DNA from: Chitinophagaceae bacterium
GTDB taxonomy: Bacteria; Bacteroidota; Bacteroidia; Chitinophagales; Chitinophagaceae
Direction: 5' to 3'
Length of the DNA: 14,208 nt
NCBI GenBank assembly: GCA_008080615.1
Contig: VIKJ01000064.1
Coordinates: 1 to 14,208 of the forward strand
Positions 8,528-14,208 of this stretch are shown here, in pieces (the stretch's first letter is position 1; each line of letters starts with the position of its first letter). Both the position numbers and the translations under genes were made by a program. The notes below the pieces were generated by a model, which was not told where the DNA came from, ran no database searches, and saw only the letters and a list, made by a program, of their open reading frames with translations.

Positions 8528-8773
8528 TTAATGTTTATGATTTGCGGATTGACTTTTGCTTGTTTTTTTTCTATCATAAAGACAGCATCCTGGTAACTTT
8601 TCATGCATTTTATCATCTACACTCTTTTTTTCAGTGCCGTGTCCTATGGTAGCTATGTTTTTTTGAATCAGATCATTTGAAAGCTTGCTACTGTCATAAA
8701 TAACCGTTAGCTTTTTAGTATCTTTATTCCACATGGTTGATGCTGCTATCAACAGTATTTATACAGTTTTCAT
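8528..8773 (-). pseudogene. Heavy-metal-associated (HMA) domain secreted protein, broken remnant lacking the CxxC half
   Basis: Remnant of a small periplasmic HMA-domain metal chaperone. An ATG at 8773-8771 opens MKTV, hits a TAA at 8759-8761, then continues in the same frame as ILLIAAS. This looks like a signal peptide interrupted by a nonsense codon. Directly after AAST the sequence reads MWNKDTKKLTVIYDSSKLSNDLIQKNIATIGHGTEKK and ends with LPGCCLYDRKK, the second half of an HMA fold and its usual tail. The first beta-alpha half with the metal-binding CxxC motif is absent, so about 40-50 codons seem deleted. A TTG at 8750-8752 could start a 74-residue product, but it would have neither an intact signal peptide nor the metal site. 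The GCC near the end and the His-rich tail (NHKH) remain. Position and family fit the copper operon. Confidence 0.7.
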
Positions 8774-8805
8774 TTTTTCATTTTTGATGATTAGGAATAA
8801 GTCAA

Positions 8806-8829
8806 TAATGGCATAGTGTAATGCCATTA
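8806..8829. repeat. Perfect inverted repeat in the gap between HYC_CC_PP gene and HMA remnant
   Basis: TAATGGCAT (8806-8814) and ATGCCATTA (8821-8829) form a 9-bp stem with a 6-base loop. Transcribed in the operon direction it lacks a following T-run, so it is not a convincing intrinsic terminator. It could attenuate transcription or protect an mRNA end after the first gene. The role is unknown. Confidence 0.45.
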
Positions 8830-8874
8830 GCCCTACAAATGAATGTTTGTCCGGCTTAAAAAGAAGAATAATTT

Positions 8875-9273
8875 CTAAATAAGGAAAGTACGATTGAGGA
8901 TGTATACAGCAACGCCACAAGTTCGGGGAGGAGCATGGCTAATAGGATTTTCTTCTGCTACAGAAGAAAGATTAACAGTTGGAATGTCAACAGAATAAAC
9001 AGGCAATGCCACGGCAATCAAATGTAAAAACTGGAAACCCGCTTCAACAGTTTTTTGATCAGTATTGCTTTTTATGAATTTATGTTCATCCTTGCAGCAG
9101 CCATTATCTTTTTCTTCGCTTTTATCCATTCCACATTTGCCGCATGTTTTGGACTTGTTTTGTCCAAGCCCCCAATCGGTCAATTGGCCCATGCAGTAGT
9201 GCATTTGTAATGTAGCACCAGTAGAAGTGGTGATATAAACAAGAGCTAATATGGCTACGATAAACTTTTTCAT
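8875..9273 (-). CDS. HYC_CC_PP-type small secreted Cys-rich protein
   Basis: I place the start at the ATG at 9273-9271, giving 132 residues that begin with a clear signal peptide (MKKFIVAILALVYITTSTGA). The frame is open to an earlier ATG at 9339, but the 22 extra residues would precede the signal peptide and look non-coding. The mature part shows the three marks of this Bacteroidota family: MHYCMG near the N-terminus, a CGKCGM / GCCKDEH cysteine cluster in the middle, and a PP near the C-terminus (HAPPR) followed by a short hydrophobic end (VAVYILNRTFLI). The cysteines and histidines suggest periplasmic metal binding, and its place at the head of the copper operon agrees. No function has been proven that I know of. 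The gene lies 101 bases ahead of the HMA remnant and is divergent from the Fic gene. Confidence 0.8.
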   Translation of the reverse strand: MKKFIVAILALVYITTSTGATLQMHYCMGQLTDWGLGQNKSKTCGKCGMDKSEEKDNGCCKDEHKFIKSNTDQKTVEAGFQFLHLIAVALPVYSVDIPTVNLSSVAEENPISHAPPRTCGVAVYILNRTFLI

Positions 9274-9435
9274 TACATATGAGTATAAAAATACAGCAAT
9301 TTTACCCAACATTGTTTCACAATTCTTTGAATCTGACAATTCTTCTTTTATTTACGTCAACTTGTGGTAGGACGAGACGCATATCATAATCTTCTCACAT
9401 TTGGGCATTTATGGATATGATTCAGAAAAGTACAT

Positions 9436-9509
9436 TTTTGACACCTATTTTTGCGACATAAGTCAAAAAATGCATATTTTGACTTATATTTGATTTAAAT
9501 GAGTCAAAA
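9436..9509. promoter_or_regulatory. Nested dyad operator in front of the Fic gene (four GTCAAAA half-sites)
   Basis: Half-sites lie at 9436-9442 (TTTTGAC), 9462-9468 (GTCAAAA), 9477-9483 (TTTTGAC) and 9503-9509 (GTCAAAA). All four are symmetric about the same point, 9472.5. The inner pair sits in a 30-bp palindrome (9458-9487) with 14 of 15 positions paired and a single A-A mismatch at 9469/9476. The last half-site includes the A of the Fic start codon. A Bacteroidota-like -7 box TATATTTG (9485-9492) overlaps the inner palindrome. A dimeric regulator bound here would block both transcription and translation start. The C-terminal HTH of the Fic protein is the obvious candidate, which is inference. 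Confidence 0.7.
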
Positions 9510-10570
9510 TGATACCCTTTTTACCTTTGCAAATTGAAGTTGAAACAAAGACCGTTTTAAGAAAATTAGCAGCGGCACATCAGCGTCTAGCAGAATTTAA
9601 AGGAGTAATTACAAGCATTCCCAATCAAAATATTTTACTAGAAACGCTCACATTAAGAGAAGCAAAGGAGAGTTCTGCTATTGAAAACATAATTAGCACA
9701 TTTGCCGAAGTTTATCAAAGTAGCGTTTACTCCAATTTGTTTGCATCCCCTGAAGCAAAAGAGGTGCATCTATATGCCGAAGCTTTAAAGCAAGGATTCA
9801 ATTTGATACAATCTAGTGGGTTACTTACAAACAACCACATTTTGAAAATTCAATCAGTAATTGAACAAAATGATGCTGGTTTTAGGAAAGTTCCAGGAAC
9901 CAAATTGTTAAATGAAAAGACTGGTGAAGTAGTGTATATGCCACCTCAAGATGCGTTAGAGATTGAAAGCTTAATGCAAAACCTTGAAGAGTTTATAAAT
10001 AATGATGATTTAGCAGATTTAGATCCTTTGATTAAAATGGCAATCATACATCACCAGTTTGAAACGATTCACCCATTTTATGATGGTAATGGCCGTACGG
10101 GCCGCATCATTAATATTTTATATTTAGTGAATAAAAAATTATTAGATATCCCTGTACTTTATTTAAGTAGGTATATTATTAGAAAGAAAAGTGACTATTA
10201 CGAACAGCTACAAAAAGTAAGAGAAACTGGAAATTGGGAACCTTGGATTTTATTTATTTTAGATGGTATTGAAAATACAGCTAAAGAGGGCGTTCTTTTA
10301 ATTAATGCTATTCATCAAGCAATGCAAAAGTATAAACATGAAATAAAAGCAAAGCTGCCAAAATTATATAGTCAAGACTTACTAAATAATTTATTTAAAT
10401 ACCCTTACACAAAAATTGAATTTATTGAACGTGATTTGTCTGTTAGTAGAAGCACTGCTATTAGATATTTGGAGGAATTAGTGAAGAATGATTTTTTGGA
10501 AAAGCAAAAGTGGGGGAGGGAAAGCTTTTATGTAAATAAATTACTTTTTGAATTATTGAGTCAGAAATAA
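9509..10570 (+). CDS. Fic-family protein adenylyltransferase (AMPylase) with C-terminal helix-turn-helix
   Basis: A 353-residue Fic protein of the class with an N-terminal inhibitory helix. The inhibitory motif (S/T)xxxE(G/N) is visible as S55-S-A-I-E59-N60. The Fic core carries the full active-site loop HPFYDGNGRTGR (188-199), with catalytic His188 and the phosphate-binding Asn194 and Arg residues. The flap lies near YMPP (143-146). Residues about 285-345 form a winged helix-turn-helix (RDLSVSRSTAIRYLEELVKNDFLEK). The architecture matches the Shewanella SoFic type. Fic enzymes of this kind transfer AMP to Ser/Thr/Tyr hydroxyls of target proteins; the target here is unknown. I start at the ATG at 9509. 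The ATG at 9499 is out of frame and encodes only 12 codons. No antitoxin-like partner gene is adjacent, which fits the built-in inhibitory helix. Confidence 0.93.
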   Translation: MIPFLPLQIEVETKTVLRKLAAAHQRLAEFKGVITSIPNQNILLETLTLREAKESSAIENIISTFAEVYQSSVYSNLFASPEAKEVHLYAEALKQGFNLIQSSGLLTNNHILKIQSVIEQNDAGFRKVPGTKLLNEKTGEVVYMPPQDALEIESLMQNLEEFINNDDLADLDPLIKMAIIHHQFETIHPFYDGNGRTGRIINILYLVNKKLLDIPVLYLSRYIIRKKSDYYEQLQKVRETGNWEPWILFILDGIENTAKEGVLLINAIHQAMQKYKHEIKAKLPKLYSQDLLNNLFKYPYTKIEFIERDLSVSRSTAIRYLEELVKNDFLEKQKWGRESFYVNKLLFELLSQK

Positions 10571-10584
10571 CATTTACGGTGTTT

Positions 10585-10807
10585 ACGGGACTGCCAACTT
10601 CGCTTCGCTCGTTGTCTTCCCAAAATGGTGGTCTTACCCAAAAGCCTCGGGACTGTCGGCTTCACTTCGTTTCGCCGACTTCTCCAAATGGGGGCCTTAC
10701 CCAAAGCCCTCGCACAATTACGGGATTGCCATTACTCACTTCGTTCGTAATGTCTTCCCCCAAATGGTGGCCTTACCCAAAGCCTTTGCACCAGCTTCGC
10801 TGTTGCA
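10585..10807. repeat. Array of hairpin units with variable stems, a common TTCG loop and a conserved spacer module
   Basis: Three units begin with CGGGAYTG (10586, 10648, 10721). Each has a hairpin followed by a nearly identical module, roughly CTTCYCCAAATGGTGG then CCTTACCCAAAGCC (10614-10646, 10677-10708, 10752-10784). Stems differ: CAAC/GTTG (10595-10598, 10611-10614), GTCGGC/GCCGAC (10655-10660, 10674-10679), CATTAC/GTAATG (10730-10735, 10747-10752). Loops share a CTTCGYT core. A fourth hairpin, TGCA..CAG/CTG..TGCA (10787-10807), has loop CTTCG but no full module after it. A plus-strand frame stays open from 10579 to 10860, but its translation only echoes the DNA repeat. I see no gene here. 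Confidence 0.75.
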
Positions 10808-10862
10808 GTCCTTCTCCATTTGTCTACGCCCTCAAGCAAGCTTGGGTCGTCTCCAAATGAAG

Positions 10863-10893
10863 AACGCCTCTTCAACTTCGTTGAAAAGGCGTT
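10863..10893 (-). terminator. Hairpin terminator of the tRNA-Glu gene
   Basis: AACGCCT (10863-10869) pairs with AGGCGTT (10887-10893), and TTCAAC (10871-10876) pairs with GTTGAA (10880-10885), with one C-A mismatch and a TTC loop. It begins three bases past the tRNA 3' end on the minus strand and is followed there by a pyrimidine-rich CTTCATTT. Its loop resembles those of the neighbouring repeat array, so it may belong to the same family. Confidence 0.55.
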
Positions 10894-10895
10894 TG

Positions 10896-10954
10896 TAGCC
10901 GGTACGGGAATCGAACCCGTCTTTGCCCCGTGAAAGGGGGCTGTCCTAACCGAC
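10896..10954 (-). tRNA. tRNA-Glu(UUC) gene, 5'-truncated
   Basis: On the minus strand the T-arm (ACGGG-TTCGAAT-CCCGT), a 4-base variable loop and a perfect anticodon stem GCCCC/GGGGC (10937-10941, 10925-10929) are present. The loop CTTTCAC gives anticodon TTC (10932-10934), i.e. Glu. The 3' acceptor strand ACCGGCT plus discriminator A ends at 10896, and CCA is not encoded. The D-arm is short (GTC-GGTTAG-GAC). Upstream of it the sequence is AT-rich (AATAAAGAA) and cannot pair with ACCGGCT; an RGCCGGT strand would be needed. About 13-16 bases of the 5' end therefore seem lost, and the gene is probably non-functional. Confidence 0.75.
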
Positions 10955-10965
10955 TTCTTTATTAT

Positions 10966-10983
10966 AGATAATTACAATTATCT
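10966..10983. repeat. Small perfect inverted repeat upstream of gapA
   Basis: AGATAATT (10966-10973) and AATTATCT (10976-10983) are separated by AC. It lies between the tRNA remnant and the gapA -7 box, about where a regulator could bind, but so AT-rich a dyad may be chance. Confidence 0.3.
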
Positions 10984-10995
10984 CTATATATCCGT

Positions 10996-11003
10996 TAAAT
11001 TTG
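10996..11003 (+). promoter_or_regulatory. Probable gapA promoter -7 box (Bacteroidota TAnnTTTG)
   Basis: TAAATTTG matches the Bacteroidota -7 consensus TAnnTTTG and lies 37 bases before the gapA ATG, giving an untranslated leader of about 30 bases. I see no good -33 TTG at the usual distance, so this rests on one box plus position. Confidence 0.45.
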
Positions 11004-11040
11004 CACCTCTATTAGCAATTTATAATTAAAACAGCAATCA

Positions 11041-12054
11041 ATGAGTACAGTTAAAGTTGCCATCAATGGCTTTGGTAGAATCGGAAGATTGGTTTTCCGT
11101 CAAATTTACAATATGAAAGGAATTGACGTAGTTGCGATCAATGACCTTACCAGCCCAGCAGTATTGGCACATTTATTAAAATATGATAGCGCACAAGGTC
11201 GTTTTGATGCTACCGTTACTTCAACCGAAGATTCAATTGTAGTAAACGGCGAAACCGTTAAAATATACGCACAAAGAGATCCTGCTCAAATTCCTTGGGG
11301 AGCGCACAATGTAGACGTTGTAATTGAATCTACAGGGTTCTTTACCGATAAAGACAAAGCGGCTGCACACATCACAGCAGGTGCTAAGCGTGTAGTAATT
11401 TCTGCACCAGCTACTGGTGATTTAAAAACCGTTGTGTTCAATGTGAACCACAGCATTTTAGATGGTTCTGAAACCATTATTTCTTGTGCTTCATGTACTA
11501 CCAACTGTTTAGCCCCAATGGCTAAAGTGTTGAACGATCAATTTGGTATTGTAACAGGTATCATGACAACCATTCACGCTTATACCAACGATCAAAATAC
11601 TTTAGATGCTCCGCATCCTAAAGGAGATCTTAGAAGAGCAAGAGCTGCTGCTTCAAATATTGTTCCTAACAGCACTGGTGCTGCAAAAGCAATCGGATTG
11701 GTATTGCCCGAATTAAAGGGCAAATTAGACGGTAGCGCTCAGCGTGTTCCTACTATCACTGGTTCTTTAACTGAACTAACGGCTATCTTAGGTAAAAAAG
11801 TTACTGCAGATGAAATAAATGCAGCTATGAAAGCAGCAAGCAACGAAAGCTTTGGATACAACGAAGATGAAATTGTAAGTACTGATATCATTGGAACTCA
11901 TTTTGGTTCTTTGTTCGATGCTACTCAAACCAAAGTAATGACTGTTGGTGATGCTCAACTGGTTAAAACAGTTAGCTGGTACGATAATGAAATGAGTTAT
12001 GTAAGTCAATTGGTAAGAACAGTTAATTATTTTGCTGGTTTAATCAGTAAATAA
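11041..12054 (+). CDS. gapA: Glyceraldehyde-3-phosphate dehydrogenase, type I
   Basis: Cytoplasmic glycolytic enzyme that converts glyceraldehyde-3-phosphate, NAD+ and phosphate to 1,3-bisphosphoglycerate. The 337 residues are full length. The NAD-binding Rossmann start INGFGRIGR is at residues 8-16 and the adenine-ribose-binding acidic residue is in VAINDL (D35). The catalytic motif SCASCTTNCLAPM has Cys152, and the catalytic His is in the TIHAYTNDQ segment. The C-terminal WYDNEMSYVSQLVRTVNY is also typical. The start is fixed by homology and by the -7 box 37 bases upstream. It is followed by its own terminator and then pgk, the next enzyme of the pathway. No sign of damage, unlike the copper operon. 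Recognised with high certainty; the symbol gapA versus gap is convention. Confidence 0.98.
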   Translation: MSTVKVAINGFGRIGRLVFRQIYNMKGIDVVAINDLTSPAVLAHLLKYDSAQGRFDATVTSTEDSIVVNGETVKIYAQRDPAQIPWGAHNVDVVIESTGFFTDKDKAAAHITAGAKRVVISAPATGDLKTVVFNVNHSILDGSETIISCASCTTNCLAPMAKVLNDQFGIVTGIMTTIHAYTNDQNTLDAPHPKGDLRRARAAASNIVPNSTGAAKAIGLVLPELKGKLDGSAQRVPTITGSLTELTAILGKKVTADEINAAMKAASNESFGYNEDEIVSTDIIGTHFGSLFDATQTKVMTVGDAQLVKTVSWYDNEMSYVSQLVRTVNYFAGLISK

Positions 12055-12072
12055 TTTCAATAATATAATAGG

Positions 12073-12099
12073 AATGCCGGCCAAGTTGCCGGCATTTTT
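12073..12099 (+). terminator. Intrinsic terminator after gapA
   Basis: AATGCCGGC (12073-12081) and GCCGGCATT (12088-12096) form a 9-bp GC-rich stem with a 6-base loop (CAAGTT), followed by a T-run. It lies 19 bases after the gapA stop and before pgk, so the two genes are probably at least partly separate transcripts. Confidence 0.88.
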
Positions 12100-12143
12100 G
12101 TTAGCTATTTTCAATAAATTACGCTTCTATTTAAAAATTTATT

Positions 12144-13358
12144 ATGAGCCTTTTTTCAACCCATTCATTTGCCAATGAAAAAGCATTGATCCGCGTAGAT
12201 TTCAATGTTCCCTTAGATAAACAAACCTATGCCATAGGAGATGATAACCGCATGCGTGCTGCTATCCCTACTATTACCAAAATTTTAAAAGAGGGTGGTA
12301 GTGTAATTTTAATGAGCCATTTAGGTAGGCCAAAAGACGGGCCCGAAACCAAGAGCTCATTGATTCATATAGTTGGTCATTTGCAAAGCCTGGTTTCTGC
12401 AGCCATGAATAAAGAAGTAATCGTTCAATTTGCCAATGACTGTATTGGTGAAGAAGCTACACAAAAATCGGCCAACTTAAAAGCGGGTGAAGTTTTGTTG
12501 CTTGAAAATTTGCGTTTTTATAAAGAAGAAGAAAAAGGCGATGCCGCATTTGCCCAAAAATTAAGCAAGCTGGGTGATGTGTATGTGAATGATGCTTTTG
12601 GCACGGCGCATCGTGCACACGCTTCTACTGCAGTAATTGCACAGTTTTTTGAGAAAGGTAAAAAAATGTTTGGCTTGTTGATGGAAGGTGAAGTAAAAGC
12701 TGCTGAACTTGTTTTACACAAAGCAGAAAAACCTTTCACTGCAATTATTGGTGGTGCTAAAGTGAGTGATAAAATTCTCATCATTGAAAATTTATTGAAT
12801 CGTGCTACGGATATAATTATTGGTGGTGGAATGGCGTATACATTTATGAAAGCACAAGGTGGGCATATTGGAAAAAGTCTTTGTGAAGAAGATCGCATTG
12901 ATACTGCTTTAGAAATTTTAAAGAAAGCCGCAGAAAAAGGCGTTAATATTCACTTGCCTAGTGACAGTATTGTAGCAGATAATTTTGCAGCTGATGCCAA
13001 TACTTCAACAGCTCCTTCTAATGCAATACCAGATGGTTGGATGGGTTTAGACATTGGTCCCAATGCTTGTGAGCAATTTGCCAATGCAATTAAAAAATCT
13101 AAAACTATTTTGTGGAATGGGCCAATGGGTGTGTTTGAAATGGAAAAGTTTCAGCACGGTACTAAAACCATTGCCATTGCTGTTGCAGAAGCAACTGCCA
13201 ACGGAGCATTTAGTTTAGTAGGAGGTGGGGATAGTGTTGCAGCGGTGAACCAGTTTGGTTTTACCGATAAGGTAAGTTATGTAAGCACAGGTGGTGGTGC
13301 CATGTTAGAATATTTCGAAGGAAAAGTTCTACCAGGCATTGCAGCAATCAGCGAATAA
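12144..13358 (+). CDS. pgk: Phosphoglycerate kinase
   Basis: Cytoplasmic glycolytic enzyme that transfers the acyl phosphate of 1,3-bisphosphoglycerate to ADP, giving ATP and 3-phosphoglycerate. The 404 residues are full length for a bacterial PGK. The N-terminal substrate-binding domain shows RVDFNVPLD (17-25), SHLGRP (58-63) and ENLRFYKEEE, with AFGTAHRAHAS further on. The nucleotide-binding domain shows GGAKVSDK, WNGPMGVFE and the GGGDS loop (about 360-364). The start ATG follows a short AT-rich leader after the gapA terminator; a separate promoter is likely, but I see no clear box. The last codons are partly duplicated just past the stop. Recognised with high certainty. Confidence 0.98.
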   Translation: MSLFSTHSFANEKALIRVDFNVPLDKQTYAIGDDNRMRAAIPTITKILKEGGSVILMSHLGRPKDGPETKSSLIHIVGHLQSLVSAAMNKEVIVQFANDCIGEEATQKSANLKAGEVLLLENLRFYKEEEKGDAAFAQKLSKLGDVYVNDAFGTAHRAHASTAVIAQFFEKGKKMFGLLMEGEVKAAELVLHKAEKPFTAIIGGAKVSDKILIIENLLNRATDIIIGGGMAYTFMKAQGGHIGKSLCEEDRIDTALEILKKAAEKGVNIHLPSDSIVADNFAADANTSTAPSNAIPDGWMGLDIGPNACEQFANAIKKSKTILWNGPMGVFEMEKFQHGTKTIAIAVAEATANGAFSLVGGGDSVAAVNQFGFTDKVSYVSTGGGAMLEYFEGKVLPGIAAISE

Positions 13359-13395
13359 CAATCAGCGAAATCATTTAATGAAAATCATTCAATGA
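13345..13395. repeat. Short 14-bp-period direct repeats at the pgk 3' end
   Basis: CAATCAGCGAA occurs at 13345-13355 (last pgk codons) and again at 13359-13369. ATCATTYAATGA occurs at 13370-13381 and 13384-13395. Both pairs are offset by 14 bases. It looks like small slippage duplications around the stop codon, with no obvious function. Confidence 0.5.
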
Positions 13396-13432
13396 TCTAC
13401 ATTCACTAAATAATCATTGCATATTTTTTTAT

Positions 13433-13460
13433 AGCATCAGTTTTAAACTGATGCTTTTTT
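13433..13460 (+). terminator. Intrinsic terminator after pgk
   Basis: AGCATCAGTT (13433-13442) and AACTGATGCT (13446-13455) form a 10-bp stem with a tight TTA loop, followed by a run of T's to 13460. It serves the plus strand (pgk). In the minus direction no T-run follows the stem, so it is not a bidirectional terminator. Its T-run overlaps the stop codon of the convergent aldo/keto reductase gene. Confidence 0.85.
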
Positions 13461-14208
13461 ATGCTACATCTTCACCATTTGCTGCTTTTAATAAACTAAA
13501 CCAATCTTCGCGCGTTAGTTTAATAGCACTTGCTTTTTTAGCTTGATCTAATCGTTCGGCCTTGGTGGTTCCAATTACCGTAACTATTCCGGCAGGATGC
13601 CTATGTAAAAAAGCCAATAAAATTTCATTTGCTCCAGTTGCATATTTAAGGGCCAATTCCGATGCAGTGTGTGTAATGCTTCTAAAATGTGGATGCGCAT
13701 CATCCGTTAATAAGCCTCCTCCTAAAGGAGCCCAGGCCATGGGTACAATTTTATTTTCAATGCAGTTATCTAAAATGCCATTGGTAAATGGAGATAAACA
13801 AATTACAGAAACTTCAAATTGATTGTAACTGATGGGTACATATTGTTTGAGCATATTTACCTGATGCGGTAAAAAATTAGATACCCCAAACTCAATAATT
13901 TTTCCTTGCTGTTGCAAAAGTTGAACGGCTTCTGCAATCTCTTCTGGATGCATCAACGGATCGGGTCTATGAATGAGTAACACATCTAAATAATCGGTAC
14001 CAAAATTTTTAAGTGATTGCTCAGCAGATTGTAGAATATGTTTTTTACTTGTATTGTACGATTTAATAGTATGCTGGGGCCTGTTCTCTGACAACATTTG
14101 AATGCCACATTTGGTAATCAACTTAATTTTAGATCGCAGTGTTTTATCTTCTTTTAATGCATCTCCAAATTCTTCTTCTGTAGTATAGTGACCATAAATG
14201 TCTGCATG
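13459..14208 (-). CDS. Aldo/keto reductase, partial at the right edge
   Basis: NADPH-dependent oxidoreductase of the aldo/keto reductase superfamily, a cytoplasmic TIM-barrel enzyme. The frame is open to the window edge, with 249 codons visible. It begins inside the conserved DHADIYG motif (HADIYGHYTTEEEFG visible), so the catalytic Asp lies just outside. The catalytic Tyr is visible residue 5, the catalytic Lys is in KLITKCG (residue 33), and the His is in LLIHRPDP. VSNFLPHQVNML, MAWAPLGGG and VIGTTKAERLDQAKKA (cofactor phosphate region) follow. The TTG at 14121-14119 encodes an internal Leu and is not the start. It is convergent with pgk, ending in that gene's terminator. It resembles the YdhF group of reductases; the substrate cannot be told from sequence. 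Confidence 0.92.
   Translation of the reverse strand, partial: HADIYGHYTTEEEFGDALKEDKTLRSKIKLITKCGIQMLSENRPQHTIKSYNTSKKHILQSAEQSLKNFGTDYLDVLLIHRPDPLMHPEEIAEAVQLLQQQGKIIEFGVSNFLPHQVNMLKQYVPISYNQFEVSVICLSPFTNGILDNCIENKIVPMAWAPLGGGLLTDDAHPHFRSITHTASELALKYATGANEILLAFLHRHPAGIVTVIGTTKAERLDQAKKASAIKLTREDWFSLLKAANGEDVA

Noticed and set aside
9311..9323. ATTGT-TTC-ACAAT dyad upstream of the HYC_CC_PP gene as a copper-regulator operator
   Set aside because: The arms are only 5 bp and there is no second copy, so it is too weak to support a site.
9274..9339. Longer start for the HYC_CC_PP gene (ATG at 9339)
   Set aside because: The extra 22 residues would precede a standard MKK-type signal peptide and overlap the probable promoter region; the ATG at 9273 is the sensible start.
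9499..9537. Upstream ATG at 9499 as a start for the Fic gene
   Set aside because: It is out of frame with Fic and ends after 12 codons. At most it could be a tiny leader frame, and I see no support for that.
10585..10807. Possible CRISPR array
   Set aside because: Only three units, with the conserved part longer than a typical repeat. The variable part is self-complementary and shares loops, and no cas gene is nearby.
10579..10860. Open plus-strand frame of 93 codons
   Set aside because: Its translation simply repeats with the DNA hairpin array (SSQNGGLTQKPR, TSPNGGLTQSPR). There is no ribosome-site context or protein-like composition. I treat it as non-coding repeat DNA.

Overview
This AT-rich window comes from a member of the Bacteroidota, most likely near Chitinophagaceae/Sphingobacteriia. 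The evidence is the DUF3347 and HYC_CC_PP protein families, the style of the metal-efflux genes, and TAnnTTTG-type -7 boxes. This placement is an inference from protein style, not from a marker phylogeny.

Positions 1-9273 (minus strand) hold one tightly packed copper/silver detoxification operon. In transcription order it encodes a secreted Cys-rich HYC_CC_PP protein, a broken HMA-type metal-binding protein, a DUF3347 lipoprotein, a CusA-type RND permease encoded as two adjacent genes, a TolC/CusC-like outer-membrane factor, a CueO-like multicopper oxidase, and two consecutive CusB-type adaptors, the second running off the left edge. Together they would bind periplasmic Cu(I), oxidise it and pump it across the outer membrane. 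Three of these genes (HMA protein, TolC, oxidase) appear to have lost an internal segment. The two large ones have lost it out of frame, while the sequence on either side still reads as good family sequence. The permease is interrupted cleanly in a cytoplasmic loop but has lost no core residues.

Positions 9340-10570 hold a dyad-rich regulatory region and a plus-strand Fic-family AMP-transferase with a C-terminal helix-turn-helix. Four GTCAAAA half-sites are arranged symmetrically about one point in front of the gene, and the last one overlaps its start codon. This looks like autoregulation.

Positions 10571-11040 contain no protein gene. They hold an array of three to five hairpins with different stems but a common TTCG-type loop, separated by a conserved module. 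Next come a terminator hairpin and the 3' part of a tRNA-Glu(UUC) gene on the minus strand that lacks its 5' acceptor strand, and then the promoter of the next gene.

Positions 11041-13358 carry the core glycolytic pair gapA and pgk (plus strand), each followed by a terminator hairpin. A convergent aldo/keto reductase gene runs off the right edge. The left two thirds therefore look accessory and the right third looks like core chromosome, with the damaged tRNA gene and repeat array at the boundary.
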